From Pseudopyrenochaeta lycopersici (lineage: Eukaryota; Ascomycota; Dothideomycetes; Pleosporales; Pseudopyrenochaetaceae): DNA of 64,000 nucleotides. The notes under the pieces were generated by a model. It ran no database searches, was not told where the DNA came from, and was given only the letters and a program-made list of their open reading frames with translations. This document shows, piece after piece, positions 11,955 through 24,335 of this stretch. Numbering within the stretch: the stretch's first letter is position 1; each line of letters begins with the position of its first letter. The position numbers and the translations under genes are program-made. Location: NCBI GenBank assembly GCA_003313425.1, contig NHZP01000048.1, forward strand, positions 301,323 to 365,322. The letters are read 5' to 3'.

Positions 11955-13524
11955 TTAAAACACGAAGAGCAGAGGAAGAAAGAAAGACGCCCACCAAACC
12001 TTCTCCTTGCTCCTCCCGCTCAGCCCACTTAAGGCACCACCTGCGCTCGGTGCAGGCGGTATTCCTGTACTTTGCGGATTTGCAGTTGAACTAGGCGCGG
12101 CCTTTGTGCCAAGTGTGCTTTGCACGGAAGTGTTGACAACAACAACGCTTGACGCTTCAGCAGATGATGGCCGTGCAGATGGTAGCTGGCTCCGCGATGC
12201 TAATGTAATTGATGAAAACGAGGAGGGGACGGAAGTAACGATGCTAGGTGTTTCGAGAACCACAGAAGAAGGGGCTGTTGCAAACGTATTAAGCGTCGAT
12301 AGCACCGTTTGTGAGGCTGAAGGTGCGTTCCCATAACTTGACGGCGGTAACGATGAACGCGAGACCAAGGCTGTTTGGCTCGTTGGCACTGTTGGCGCAG
12401 CTGAAAATGTTGGGTATTGGACCATACTTGTCAATGCAGTTGATCGACTTGGGATTGCGGTCGGCACAGGAATACTTGATTGTGAGATCGAAGCGAGCAG
12501 CGAGCTCGAAGATTGGGCAATTGGGCCAACGCCCGATACCTCAATGGGCGGAGTCGACGCCGAGATAATGACTGTATTGATTGGCGGAGGAGCTGAAACG
12601 ATTACAGTATTCGAAGTCAGTGGTAATGAACTTTGCAAGCCATTGGACGACATGATCGGCTGTGGATAGTTGGTGGGGCTTGATTGTGCCGCAGATGCGC
12701 TTGAGGGCAGGAGGACAATTGCGCTGCCTGAAGTTGAACATTCAGACAGCACTGGCGATGATGCTGATGCCAATGGGGGCGGCACTGGGTAAGTAAATAT
12801 TGACAAGCTGGGCGGAGTAACCACGGTCCCTGACGGCACCACTGTAGCGCTCGTGGCATGAGCCAGAGAATTTGGGGGGTACACCAAGACTGATGAGCCA
12901 GGTGGCGGTAAAGTGATTACAGTTTTTGGCGATGCAACTGGAGACACTGGTGTTGGTATTGGAAGCGACGGTGGAGAGGACGCCGATGCAGAACTCGGTA
13001 GTGGCGAGTACACGAACGTCGGTAGGAACGCCGATGTGTATCCCGCAGTTGATACAATAGGAAGTGGTAGGTATGGCCCCAGCGAGGAGCCGGGAAGTGT
13101 AGGTCGACTTGATGAGGATGGGAAGCTCAGTGAACTGAATTTGCTCGGCAACGATGTGAAAGGAGAATGCACGACAGCATCCGTCTCGCATGGCTCTGAA
13201 CTGGGTGTGGGCGTGCTCGATTGAGCCTCATTTGGTTTCTTGGGCGTCGATGGTAATGTCGGTAATGGAATTGGTGTCCCTGACCCATAGGGTTGGTCTC
13301 TTAGTGATTGCGTATATGATCCTTCCCACCAGTAGGGGCGTGGAATTACTGGAACATCTGCTGATGGACATTAGCACGTGGAGATTCAGTCCTGGTAATG
13401 GTGACTTACTACTCCTGCCGACACTACTTACTTTTGGCAGCACACGACCCAATACACCCGCCAAAAGTGCAGCCAGAACCAAGAGTGAATCACTTCTCCT
13501 CATGTTGAAGACCGAACTGGGCAA
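11955..13524 (-). CDS. Ser/Thr/Pro-rich secreted protein with GPI-anchor-type tail
   Basis: Exon 1 (13524-13410) and exon 2 (13357-11955) are joined over a 52-nt intron with a GTAAGT donor and a GCTAAT branch, giving 505 residues. The first 30 residues form a signal peptide (hydrophobic S-L-L-V-L-A-A-L-L-A-G-V-L-G). A short unique segment with P-Y-W-W-E-G follows. The remainder is a very long Ser/Pro/Thr/Val-rich stretch without globular motifs, as expected for an O-mannosylated wall stalk. The C-terminus has a Gly/Ser-rich stretch, a K-E-K spacer and a hydrophobic tail (W-W-A-S-F-F-L-P-L-L-F-V-F), the pattern of a GPI-attachment signal. It probably sits at the plasma membrane or cell wall. 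An alternative ATG at 13503 begins seven codons later. Two GTAAGT donors exist 30 nt apart; only the downstream one keeps the frame. Confidence 0.82.
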
Positions 13525-14505
13525 TGCAAAGAAACGAGTGGAGCGACCCTTCTACTGGCCAGCGGCTTTCCAATGAAACGGAATCCTCAACGACCGAAAA
13601 ACAAAATTGATCAGAATCTACGTGGCAATAGAAGCAGCCTAGATAAACGTTTCCAGCTTCACGATCTTATGTATGATGTAGACTGAGGACAAAGTCAGTA
13701 AAACCAAGGTGGTTGCAATGAGGTTGGTCGCCCCAGCCTCCCAATTAAAACATGTTTGTCGCACAAAACGTCGATATAGGGCGACGTGTACATGATATAT
13801 GCATGACACCGGCGGAGATATTTGAAACATTCGAATCATCGATTTTGATGCACGTATTAATGGTCGAGATGAGGTGAAGGGAAGCATCGAGGCGAGAGCA
13901 CGGATACGCACGGACCTCTATCAAAGGATGCGTCTGCGAGCATAAAGGCGAGAGAGCGTAGCGGCATCGTTGGACACTTTGTACTTGCATTGTGGCATTA
14001 GGCCTGTAATTGCTTTGATACTGCTGAAATACAGCAAGCCTGGACGTAGCTATCCTAAATTCCTTCACACCGAAAGATGCAACCAGCTTGAAGCGACACA
14101 TCGTCTGTGACGTGCGAAATCTTGAACATTTTGCATCTAAACTGTGGAACATTCGAGTGCGAAGTGACAAAAAGCATCGCATAAAGAATTAAAAAAGCAA
14201 TATGAGTTACATCACGGGTTCATAACTAATTAGCAACTAAGGACATTGGGGAGGTGTTCCCTCTGGGCATCTGTAGTATTCTCGTCAGCAAAGCCCCAAA
14301 CTGATGGATTCCGAAGGGAATGCGATGACGGATGCGTTCAGACAGCAGTTGGAAAAATTTGAGTCGACATCGAATTCCGATCAGGTCTGTGAATGATTTG
14401 TTTCTCATCATTGCATGCGTAGGTGAAGAAAAGGCTGTGTAACATACCAAGTGGCACATGGCGCTTCACCCCAGAATTCTACCGAATCGCAAGACTTTGT
14501 CGACT
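13525..14505. other. Intergenic, promoter of the wall protein
   Basis: Frames on the minus strand up to 145 codons (13745-14182) show no domain, low-complexity signal or family resemblance, so I treat the stretch as non-coding. It contains the wall-protein promoter and the 3' flank of the phosphatase gene. Confidence 0.5.
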
Positions 14506-15608
14506 TTAATCGACCTTGCGCCGTTTGAAGAAGGTGTCAATGTTTTTCTGCAAAGCATCATGGCGAGAGCTACCGACGCCACCGCCGGTCCGCTTAAGTC
14601 CTTTGAGATGGTCCTTGCCATTAATGGTTAGGATGGTAATGGTCCACCCATGAGCAATACGCGATGGTGTGGACTGCGGTTCTATTGTGGCTATAGAGTA
14701 AGACTCCTCTGCTACTGATAGCTGGGCGGCAGAAATATCTTTAGTAGCGACTGCTCGTACTTCAAGTTGGCCAACTTTTCCACTCGTAGCCAGCATTCCA
14801 GTGGGCGATGAATGCTGTTTCGTTGCTGAAGGCGGAAGCTTATCTGCTGACCGTCGCGATATTATGCCCGTAATCTGGGACATGTGCAACTCAAGGTAGC
14901 CAGTGTTTGACCAGCCACCCAGATGCTCTAGTGACGGGCGGGTAATCGCTTGGAGTTCGGGAGAGAGCTTTACAAACCTGGTGGGAAGGCGAAAGAGTAA
15001 GCGCTTCCAGAGTGTGGAGAGGAAAATACCGTGAGAAACAATGGCAACTACCGGATCGTCGCATTTGGACGAGCTGTCGAACAATGGTAGAAGATGCTCG
15101 TCGAGAAACACATCGGCGCGTCGTGCCATGGCATCTTTCGATTCCACGTCAACAAACGCCGCCGTCTCCTTCTGATTCTGCCAACGATGCTCCTTGCTAG
15201 CCACATTCGATTCCTCCGACCGGTTGGACCACTTTTTCCCCTCCATTGACCCAAAGTCCTGCTCCATTAGCACTGGCAGCTGCACTACATCGGGCACCGT
15301 TACTACCAAATTATCATCCTTCATCCGCCTCAACTGAGCATCGCGAATCTTGTAGGCCGTTGTTGCCGCTCGTTGGAGTTGCGACGAGAAGAGGTGCGTA
15401 AATGATAGCCCGGTACTCTGAAAGTGAATACCTAGGCGCGTGGCCTGCTCGTAGCCATGCATGGTGAGCTCGGAGTCTCTGCTACCTGCACTGCACGGGT
15501 TAGGCTTTAGGAAGCACACAGAATGGAACTCAAAACGAACTAGAGTTGGGCGACATTATCGACCGTCTCTCCATGGCGGATCAAGAAAAGTCTCATTGAT
15601 TGCGCCAT
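14506..15608 (-). CDS. Histidine phosphatase (phosphoglycerate mutase-like) with C-terminal PIP box
   Basis: Exon 1 (15608-15541) and exon 2 (15490-14506) are separated by a 50-nt intron and give 350 residues. The N-terminus M-R-L-F-L-I-R-H-G-E-T holds the catalytic R11-H12-G13 triad of the branch. The spliced Y-A-G-S-R-D-S-E-L-T follows, and the second catalytic histidine lies in I-V-S-H-G-I-F. After the catalytic domain (about 1-220) comes an extension of about 130 residues not present in short PGM enzymes. It ends in Q-K-N-I-D-T-F-F-K-R-R-K-V-D. Residues 337-344 match the PCNA-interacting consensus Q-x-x-I/L/M-x-x-F-F exactly and are followed by basic residues that could also act as a nuclear signal. 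The substrate is unknown. The donor GTTCGT is not the commonest but keeps phase. Confidence 0.88.
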
Positions 15609-17126
15609 GGTGCCCACAGAGTGCGGGAAAAAGTGTAGTGGAGCGTCATGAGGTAACAATGTAGAGGTAGAATGGGCTTGACCCAAAGATTCGTGGACAA
15701 AATTGGACAGTCAGTGGAGAGCTATGGATGACTAAGATTTGTAACCCCAATTTCAGCCCAACCTTCGCCTTCCGACCAAAATTTTGTGAATCTAAGATCA
15801 AGTCACAACTACCATAGGACCATTCCATACTGGACTCTGGGGCATCTTAATGCGTTCTAATGGCCTTTGAGTGATCTCCTTGCGCGAACGAATGTATTAT
15901 GGCTCATACGTCTCGGCAGAGCGGGTCTCGATCAACAGCAAATAAGGCTGTGCCTTAAGATTGACAGGAGCGCAGGTTTATTAAAAAGTATGTAAGAGCA
16001 GATGATTGGGAGAGTTTAGTTCTCTGGCGGCACTGTCACAGTTACTCCAAGCGAGACCAGGAAGACTGGGCTGCCCACACGAAAGCCACCCGCATGAATC
16101 GTGTTAACATCCCCAAATGATCACGATTTGCAATGAAATAAACAGTACCTTTGACAACTTCAGGGCATATTCCCAACTATAACATAAAGACATGTCTGTT
16201 TCCAACAGGCTCGCCCATGCATCCTAAGTAGCAGAAGCGACTATGATTGTCATACCTGCATGCCAGTTGTCGCAGTCGGTGAACAGGGACGCAACCTGGA
16301 GAACGCGGATCGGATGGGGTCACTCATTTTCCTTTCGATGCCATTTGACCGCATTCAACCACTCGATCCTCCGCTCATCTATTCATGCTTTTAGCAGACT
16401 ACTTTTTGACCGCCCTTCTTCATCATCTTCATGTGTTGATAAAGTCACCCTCCTAACTTACGGCTCCTCGCAAATCCTCCCTATTGCTGCTTCGCACATA
16501 AACCACTCCAAAACCTCTTCCCGTACCCTCCTCGTTGATCCTGCACTTCTATTCCGTCTTTCTATGGTTTGCGCACCAACAGGTTACATCACAGCTAAAT
16601 CAGTCTTTGCCTTAAATTTGACTACGCTGCCTTTCAGAGCTAACTAGCAGCCCTTAAACTAGCTTGTTTGCGCTCTTGGTCAATCATTGCGATCCTGGTT
16701 CAAGCTCTCTGTACTATTGAAATTAGGCTATGCAAGGCTTTACTCCAGGATCGCATACAGTTGGTCTTGCTTCGCTTTACCGGTCTCTCACCACACAATC
16801 TACTTTTGGAGATCAACAGTTTATAAGTGCTCACTTACCACATGCCACATAATCTTATGAAAATTGCTACGCAGCTGCCAACAACCGCGTGGAACTTGTA
16901 TCACCCAAGTTTCAAACCACAAGTATGCTTTTTCCTCAGTTCGTTTGAAAGATTGATGCTTCAGCATACCTCAAGGATAAGAAACTCTCCAGTAATCTCT
17001 ACTACATGTTCACTTCTACGCCAATAAAGTGGCCAATACATCAGAAATCACTCGCTCTATAGTAGATCTAGTACCTCATAAACTCTATTAGCAGCGAGAA
17101 GGCTAGCTTTTGTTGAGTAAGCATCA
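15609..17126. other. Divergent intergenic region
   Basis: This region separates the phosphatase (-) from the Cys-rich protein (+) and must hold both promoters. Pyrimidine-rich tracts between 16320 and 16560 and near 16700-17000 resemble fungal 5' leader sequence. The 134-codon plus frame at 16243-16647 has no family features. Confidence 0.5.
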
Positions 17127-19706
17127 ATGGCGGACGATATTATACCACCCAGGCCTGAAAGCGAATTTGACTTCAATCTTTCACATGCCTTTAATACTGA
17201 TAACATTCTGGGCAGTCACCAAGGCGCAATTCTGCAATCTGATTACGACTATCAGAACTCCATGGAATATGAAATTCGGGGTCACGAATACGGTCACAAT
17301 CAAAACAGTCGTTACTTGGAGGGACACAAAATTGATGGCGAGCAGTTCCATGACATCCAGATCAATCGCGGCTTTATGGAAAACGCTCTTCCTACAATGG
17401 AACTCAAAGCTGACGCCAACTTGCACTATCAAGATAGCGACGCGCATCATTGGAGTTGGGCTATCATCTCTCGCGGTTTTTCCCATTCAAAGGACGCTGA
17501 ACCAGCGTTCGATCATTCCAACGTGTGTCATCAATTCAGAAAGGCGCAAACAAAGTGCGAGGAGTCTCCTAAGCGCGACAGAGATGATGGAAACCAGGAA
17601 ATCAGCCCAAAAACGAAAACACCATGTCAGCCTCTCTCCATTGGACCAGTTAAGCAGGATACTCAAGATCATGTTGAGGAATACTGCTTGGAACAAAGGG
17701 TTGTAAATGAGCCTGAAAGGCCAAGACAGGGAATTGATTATCACTTAACCAGTCTGGACCTTGAACATCACGAGAGAAAATATAACCGTCCCGAGCAGCC
17801 TTTCAGCCCTGGGCCTGATTTCACTTCATCCGATAGGGGAAACACGCACCCTCAAGTCTCGCCCGCGTCATCCGAATTCAGCTTTGTTGTACCTCCCTAT
17901 GACCAGGTATGTGGAATCTACAAAGAAAACACGTCCTTTTTCAACAATACTTACGTTCCTTAGTCTGCGTACGAGTTGCGCAAGAACATTGAGCGTAAAA
18001 AGGCTTTCACTTATATTGACACCGACAAATCCGGCAACTTCGATCCTAAGAAGGAAACCAGGCAGAGGTCGCTAAGAAGTCACAGAGTGAATGCTACCAA
18101 AACTTTGAAACAAAAAAGGGGAATAGACAAAGTGCGGGCACCGAAAGAGCATAACATGAAATGTATCGTCACGCTCAAATTCAAAGCGTTCGGCAATGTG
18201 CGCAACTACACAAATGATGAAGACAACTGGCCGGACGACTGGTCTAAGACTGATATAGATTGCGAACCAGAGGTCCAGGAGTTCCGTGACTTCTACCACC
18301 GCAATACACCAGGCCGAGATATGCAGACGCCCATCGATGATACTGCCGGCGAAGTCAACGGCCTTGCGGCCTACCCTGTGGCACGAGGCTGCAAGCTCTG
18401 CCGCAAATACGGACGTAATTGTTCTATGATTGAAGATGGCACATATTGTTGCACGTATTGTGCCGAAGAGAGTCTTCAATGCGAGCCCATCATCGTTCCT
18501 ACAGTCAAAGGCCATTGCAAACGATGTATTGAGCATTGTGAAGACTTCTGCTCTTTCGAGGGCGCTCCAAATAAGAATATTTGCGATAAATGCGCTGACA
18601 ATGGATACATCTGTGATTCGTTACCTCCTGATGGGTATAAAGCTGAGAGAATTGATCTCTATGGGATTATTGGTGGAGAGGAGAGGCAGAATATGCAATG
18701 TACGACATGTCGGCAGGAAAAGAAGAGATGTAGTTTGAAGAAGAAGAAGAAGAAGAACAAGAAAGGCAATAGGCCACCGTGCAACTACTACAAGAAAAAT
18801 GATGTCGGCTGCACTTTCTTCGAGTTAATGAAGGTAGACCCTCAGAAGAAGAGTGCGGGTTTTGACAAAATCAGGGGACCAATGGAAGGCGATGCGCCGG
18901 AGATCGGGATACCAGGAAGCAATTATTTCACTGCTGAGGACCTTGCGGATTTAAACGTAAACAAAGAAAGTATGGACAACCGATCCCCGACACCTGGAGT
19001 TGATATGGAAGATCATGCTGGCCACAAGGGGAGGCTTACCAAAATTCGTACATCGTTCGCCCATCCCATTGAATTCTGTACCAAGGATGAGGAAGCAACT
19101 GATTGTAACTTCTGTGAAATACCCCTTTTCGGCATTACTGGGCATTTTGAGCGCGAAGTTCACGTAATACGCTGGTTCAATGGTCTCGGGTTCTCAGAAA
19201 TTGGCGGCGGATACTGCGAAGAAAATGGTCACACGAAAATGTGTGAGACTTGCACCATAACCCGTCTCCAGATCCTTTTTTGCCCGAAACACGAAATTCA
19301 TCAGATTACTGGTAATCACTCTGCTCAAGACTTCGACACGTTAGCCGATCAACTCATTTCCGCGGACCCGGGTTCCTCGGAAATGCGCTATCAGCTGCAG
19401 CGCTGGTGCTCCATGTGCTTCTCCATAGCTACATTTGGTTGCGTATGCATTCAGATTAGCTTGTGTAAAGAGGATGAGACGGAAATCGAAGGCTGTGGAC
19501 TGAGGCTTTGTGATAGGTGCGAGGTCACCCTTAGGGAGGACTTCAATGGTGATAGCGATCTAATGGCGGATGACATGGAGAAGATACTGAAGATCAGTAT
19601 GACGGATGAACAAGGTGGACAATTGAAGGGGAAGGCGAGGGCAGACGTAGGATTTCTGAGAAAGGAAGGTCTCCTCATGAGCAACTTAAGCTCAAAGAAT
19701 TCTTGA
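17127..19706 (+). CDS. Cys-rich protein with three tandem Zn2Cys6-like modules
   Basis: Exon 1 (17127-17906) and exon 2 (17964-19706) are joined over a 57-nt intron and give 840 residues. Residues 1-260 are polar and apparently unstructured. Residues 403-433 have cysteine spacing C-x2-C-x6-C-x9-C-x2-C-x6-C, which is the fungal binuclear zinc-cluster spacing. Residues 445-477 repeat it as C-x2-C-x7-C-x10-C-x2-C-x6-C. Residues 506-543 repeat it a third time with a long Lys-rich loop, and Tyr536 stands where the fifth Cys is expected. Two further Cys/His-rich segments follow: one with C-x2-C, C-E-T-C and C-P-K-H-E-I-H, and another with W-C-S-M-C and L-C-D-R-C. These may bind additional zinc. A nuclear or DNA/RNA-binding role is inferred; no canonical fungal transcription-factor middle domain was seen. 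Confidence 0.8.
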
Positions 19707-20109
19707 GTTCTCTCGTCTCTAAACAATCTTAAAGAAGCTTTGATAGAAAGGACACCGCATATCTTCCTCTCGAATAAATATTAGAGCTCATTCCACTGTG
19801 TGTGGAAGATGAAGCAAGCAGAACTAGCAGAGTTACTAGCTCTTCTGCCCCCGCATCCCTCGCGTCTGCCTGAACGTTATTCTCTCCGAGGCCAAAAACG
19901 AATAAAAATACTTTAAAGGCTAGAAGGTTACAACTAAGCCGTGATCAACGGATGGGTTCTGAAACACGCAATTCGTGCCCAGAGTTCGGTGACCTTTATG
20001 CTTACCATAGTGTATACCTCCAAGCACAGTTACAGAGTAACTAGAAAACAGTGAAACACCAAAGAACTAGCGAAGCTGCTTGGACATGTCTCGCTTCGTA
20101 CATCAAAAT
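19707..20109. other. Convergent 3' intergenic region
   Basis: This lies between the ends of the Cys-rich gene (+) and the TauD gene (-). No reading frame or RNA gene is recognisable. Confidence 0.6.
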
Positions 20110-21381
20110 CTAGTACTCGAACCCAGACACCTTCCGCTCATCGAATTCAGTCTCGTAAGGTGGCTCAGCTTGTGGTGTGATCCTGGCCAAATGCCTCCGT
20201 GCACCACTGTCCCAGTCCAGTAGCGCTGAATGCGCAGTCACTCGATTGTCCCAAACTACAATAGTGCCCGACGCCCACCTCACGCGCGCTTGGAAGTCTT
20301 GTCCCTTTGCGATGTGATCGTAAAGGAAGTTCAGTAAGAAGTCACTCTCCTCTTTCTTGAAGCCAACGATGCGCCGGGAAAATTGAGGGTTCACGAAGAG
20401 CGCTTTCTCGCCTGTTGCAGGGTGTGTGCGCACAAGCGGATGAATGGAGGTTACGGCATCTCGGCGGACTACGCCGCCTCGATTCCTGCTGTTGTCCGCT
20501 TGCTCAATGGCTAGGATTTGAATCAGTATTCAGTTGATCTTACTAGGCAATGCATATCTCACCGGAGTGCACTACGTTCAATCCATGCAGCCTCTTCCTG
20601 AACTCTGGTGAGAGTCTGTTATACGCTACCGCCTGGTTTGCAAATAACGTATCACCTCCGGCATCTGGTCCATCTAGCAAATATAAGAATGTGGTCCCGG
20701 GTGGTTGCTTCTCATATGTCACATCTGAGTGCCATGTAATTGAGTTCGTCCGCTCTTCGAAGAAATCACGGGCAGTGGTGTCGTCAGTTCCCCGGTGCAC
20801 GAGATGGATTTCGGGATAGCCCTCCGGAGCTCCCGATGTGGGGTGGATGTGATGACGGCCAAAGTAGCCACCAATATTGAGAGCTTCTTTAATTGGGAGA
20901 TCTGCAAAGTCCTGATCGCGGAATGCTACAACCTTCTTTTCAGCGACAAAAAGAGCTAGCTCATCTTTGCCAGCATCAGTCAACTTCGATAGTTGGACAC
21001 CCTGGACCTCAGCACCGATATTTGCGGTTATATCAGTGACCTTTGCATCTTTCAGAAGATTTGGGAAAGTCGGATCTGCGTCTTTTCCATGCTCGTAGTG
21101 CTCGAATGGTTCCAATGGTGGGTATCTGGGAGCATAATAAGTTTTAAATCTCGAAATTTGCTTCAGAGAACCTACTTTCCAGTTTCCTTCTCATTATCCC
21201 ATGTCGGTAGATAGTTGGGATACCTTGCCGGTGAATGCTTTTCGGTACCTCTGAGCTCGAGTTCCTTTTCGAAGACTTTGGGGCCACTGAAGGCAGCCTC
21301 CTTGTACTGTCCAACTCCTGACTTATAGTTGACATCGGGCTGCTTCGCCACTGGAGCTGTGTCTACCAAAGCGGGGGCCAT
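20110..21381 (-). CDS. TauD/TfdA-family 2-oxoglutarate/Fe(II) dioxygenase
   Basis: Three exons (21381-21176, 21125-20563, 20510-20110) with introns of 50 and 52 nt give 389 residues, usual for fungal alpha-ketoglutarate sulfonate dioxygenases such as yeast Jlp1. The iron ligands are His201 and Asp203 (T-W-H-S-D) and His350 (T-A-H-S-A). Arginines 361 and 366 near the C-terminus (R-R-H-L-A-R) include the expected 2-oxoglutarate contact. The family hydroxylates the carbon next to a sulfonate or ether group, freeing sulfite or an alcohol. The gene is divergent from a Dal5-type permease with 865 bp between starts, which suggests shared control and an uptake-plus-cleavage role. The exact substrate is inferred only. 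Confidence 0.94.
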
Positions 21382-22246
21382 TGTGAGAAAGTTTTGAATG
21401 AATGATGGCTATCTTGGATATATGCCTATGTGGCAATCATTCAGCGCCGGCCGCTCGACTCCAGCCGCTTCTTATATGTTCACGGCTCGCAGCATCATCC
21501 GACCTGGCAATGACCTACGCAACGAATGACCCCGCTTTCCACATTCGGTGGCAACAGATGCCAGCACTGGGTGGCAAGGATGTAGTACTGCCCCTCTATG
21601 AACCCACAAGCTTAACAAATGCCGTATAATATCCGAATCAATCAGCAACGAGTGAAGTGACATCAAGCATGCATGGTATTGCTCTATGTCCTTGGCATGG
21701 TTAGAGCGCCGCAACAGGATGGGGTCTTGAACCTCCAAAGGCTCGAATTGACTGTGCAGAGGAAATCGATCCATGCGTCGTTCTCTGTTATGATCAATCT
21801 GCGGCCAAATTGGCGTCAGAAGAATCTCCGAGCCGAAGATGAGGTGAATGGTGGGTACGTTGTTCGTTGTTCATGTCGCTAACTTCCTCGCCAATCACGC
21901 AATTCCCAATCGGCTTCCAATATGACGAATCAGCCTCAGACATCCGGAACGCGTATCGTGCTGCGACTGCGACATTTCACCTTTCTTTTGCGTGCTCACA
22001 AATTTTATATGGTGCTCAGCAAACAAACCCATACCCTCGTAGTTAACCCACGGGAAAACTGTGGCAGAGAACGGATAACGGCAGGATCGCGGGATTGCTT
22101 TAGGGCATTCGAAATTACCAGCACTCGCTAGCAAGACCCCTAGTCACCTCGGGGGTCGTCTTTGACATTTCATGTACATAGAAGCTAGGATCAGAAAAAT
22201 CTATGTACCATGTCTATTGCTAGGTGCAAAGGCATGATTATAAGCC
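21382..22246. promoter_or_regulatory. Shared divergent promoter of dioxygenase and permease
   Basis: The 865 bp lie between two divergent start codons, with no coding signal inside. Sulfur- or nitrogen-regulator sites would be expected here, but I could not pick out an unambiguous palindromic CYS3/MetR-type site by eye. Confidence 0.5.
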
Positions 22247-24076
22247 ATGGCACATCGCTCACCGAGGCTTTTTCAATACGACCAAGAACCGCTCTTGAAC
22301 CAGTTGCGCAGGATGTCTAATCCTAATACCACAGCAAATAATTCCACTACCGAGATTCCCGTCTTTGACAAGTCTGGGATGGAAATTAGCAATACGGCGG
22401 CCCAGAAGACTGGGCTTAGGGCAAGAGAACGGGAAGGATTAACATTTGTTTCCAAAGGTGTTGGAAATGCGCATTACAAACCCGTCAATACTTATGAAGG
22501 TTACCATCGATATGATCCAGACTTTGAGTGGGAGCCGCAAGAAGAGAGAAAGGTCGTACGAAAGGTATTACATGTTCTGCCAAGACGAATCAAAGTACTT
22601 TACTGAAAAGATATAGATTGATAAGCGCATCTGTACCTGGGTGTGTTTGATGTTCTTCGCGCTCCAGCTTGATAGAGGGAATATTGGTCAAGCCTTGAGT
22701 GATAATATGCTTGATGACCTAGGGCTCAATACGAATGACTACAATTATGGCCAGACGATCTTTTTGGTGAGCTTCCTTATTGCGGAGCTCCCGTCACAAC
22801 TCATTAGCAAGAAACTCGGACCCGATAACTGGATTCCGATCCAGATGATCTCTTGGAGTCTCGTTGCGAGTATGCAAGCATTCTTGAGCGGTCGTAACTC
22901 CTTCTTCGCCTGCCGTGCTCTTCTCGGACTGATTGAGGGCGGGTTCATTCCAGACAATATCTTATACCTGAGCTACTTCTACACTGGCTGGGAGCTACCT
23001 TCCCGTCTTAGTTGGTTTTGGGTCTCATACCAGTCAACAAATATTATTTCAGCCTTCCTTGCGTTCGGCATCCTACGTCTCCGTGGCCACAATGGCATGG
23101 AAGGCTGGCGCTGGCTGTTTGCTCTCGAAGGCATGCTAACGGGCTGCATTGGCATTGCCTCATGGTTCTATCTACCTCCAAGTCCAACACAGACAGCGAC
23201 TAAGAGCGACTGGAACTTCTTCCGAGGAAAGCATGGGTGGTTCAATGAGAGAGAAGAGAAGATTATGGTCAACCGTATTCTGCGGGACGACCCATCGAAA
23301 GGGGATATGCACAACCGCCAGGGCTTGAGTCTGACGATGCTTTGGGAGTGCCTCAAGGACTACCATATGTGGCCAATATATCTACTAGGCCTGAGTTGGC
23401 ACATTCCGACTTCACCTATAACATCGTACCTTACGCTTCAAATCCGATCCCTTGGCTTTGGTATATTTGAAACGAATTTGTTAACAGTATGCTCCTCATC
23501 TAATCAATATTTTCTCCTGCTAACATACCATAGATTCCTGCGTACACACTCTTTATTTTACAACTCCTCTTCTTCACATGGCTCTCAGAACGAGTCAATG
23601 AACGCCTTCTCCTCAGTCTATTTTCCCAGGTATACGCCCTACCATTGCTCATTGCGCTAGAGTTACTCTCCAGTGAGGCCTCCCCTTGGTCCCGTTGGAC
23701 CCTGTCCACCTTGCTTGTTGGGCATCCCTATATGCACGCCATCATAGTCGCAATCACATCTCGTAATGCTGGCACAGTGCGCACACGCACTGTCGCCTCA
23801 GCACTTTATAACATGTGTGTGCAAGCCAGTAGTATCATAAGTGCGAACATCTACAGAAATGACGATAAGCCTTTGTACAGGAGGGGAAACAAAATTCTCA
23901 TCGCAATTTGTAGTTATAACTTTGCCGTTTTTATCGGGGCTAAGATATACTATGTAAGAGTCAATAGGAAACGGCATGCGATATGGAATAACATGAGCAA
24001 GGATGAGAAAGAGAAATATCTGGAAACGACAACAGATCGGGGAAACAAAAGGCTCGACTTCCGCTTTGCACATTGA
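22247..24076 (+). CDS. MFS permease, allantoate/Dal5-type anion:cation symporter family
   Basis: Exons 22247-22564, 22617-23486 and 23534-24076 (introns 52 and 47 nt) give 576 residues. A cytosolic N-tail of about 105 residues precedes the first membrane span. Family marks include L-D-R-G-N-I-G-Q-A-L-S-D after span 1 and the G-L-I-E-G-G-F-I-P-D segment in the fourth or fifth span. A central hydrophilic loop and six more spans then follow. Dal5-type transporters carry anionic nutrients such as allantoate, pantothenate, nicotinate and, in yeast Soa1, sulfonates and inorganic sulfur. Its position opposite a TauD dioxygenase favours a sulfonate-like substrate. An ATG at 22313 is an alternative start that would shorten the tail by 22 residues. 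Confidence 0.92.
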
Positions 24077-24335
24077 GCACATAGGGCAAGCCTGGTGTTG
24101 ACGCGGCGAGGAGATCAAAATGTTGAAAGATATACAACCATGTCGATATCTGCCAGTACCTATAAGGATGTAAGAATTCGGTATGGTGTAAAGTATACTT
24201 TGAAGGTCTTCGGGATATCTTGGTATAAGCGCCATGAATTGTTGAGTGGCCAAATACATTGAAACTCTTGAGAAATATGACCTTTTTATGTTGTCATAAA
24301 GATTCTCATTGATTCAGTCTTCAAATTCAAACCAT

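Noticed and set aside
13745..14182. 145-codon minus-strand frame
   Set aside because: Amino-acid make-up without family features and overlapping frames of equal quality; judged non-coding.
16243..16647. 134-codon plus-strand frame
   Set aside because: Pyrimidine-rich leader-like sequence, no domain, no splice logic, lies in a divergent promoter region.
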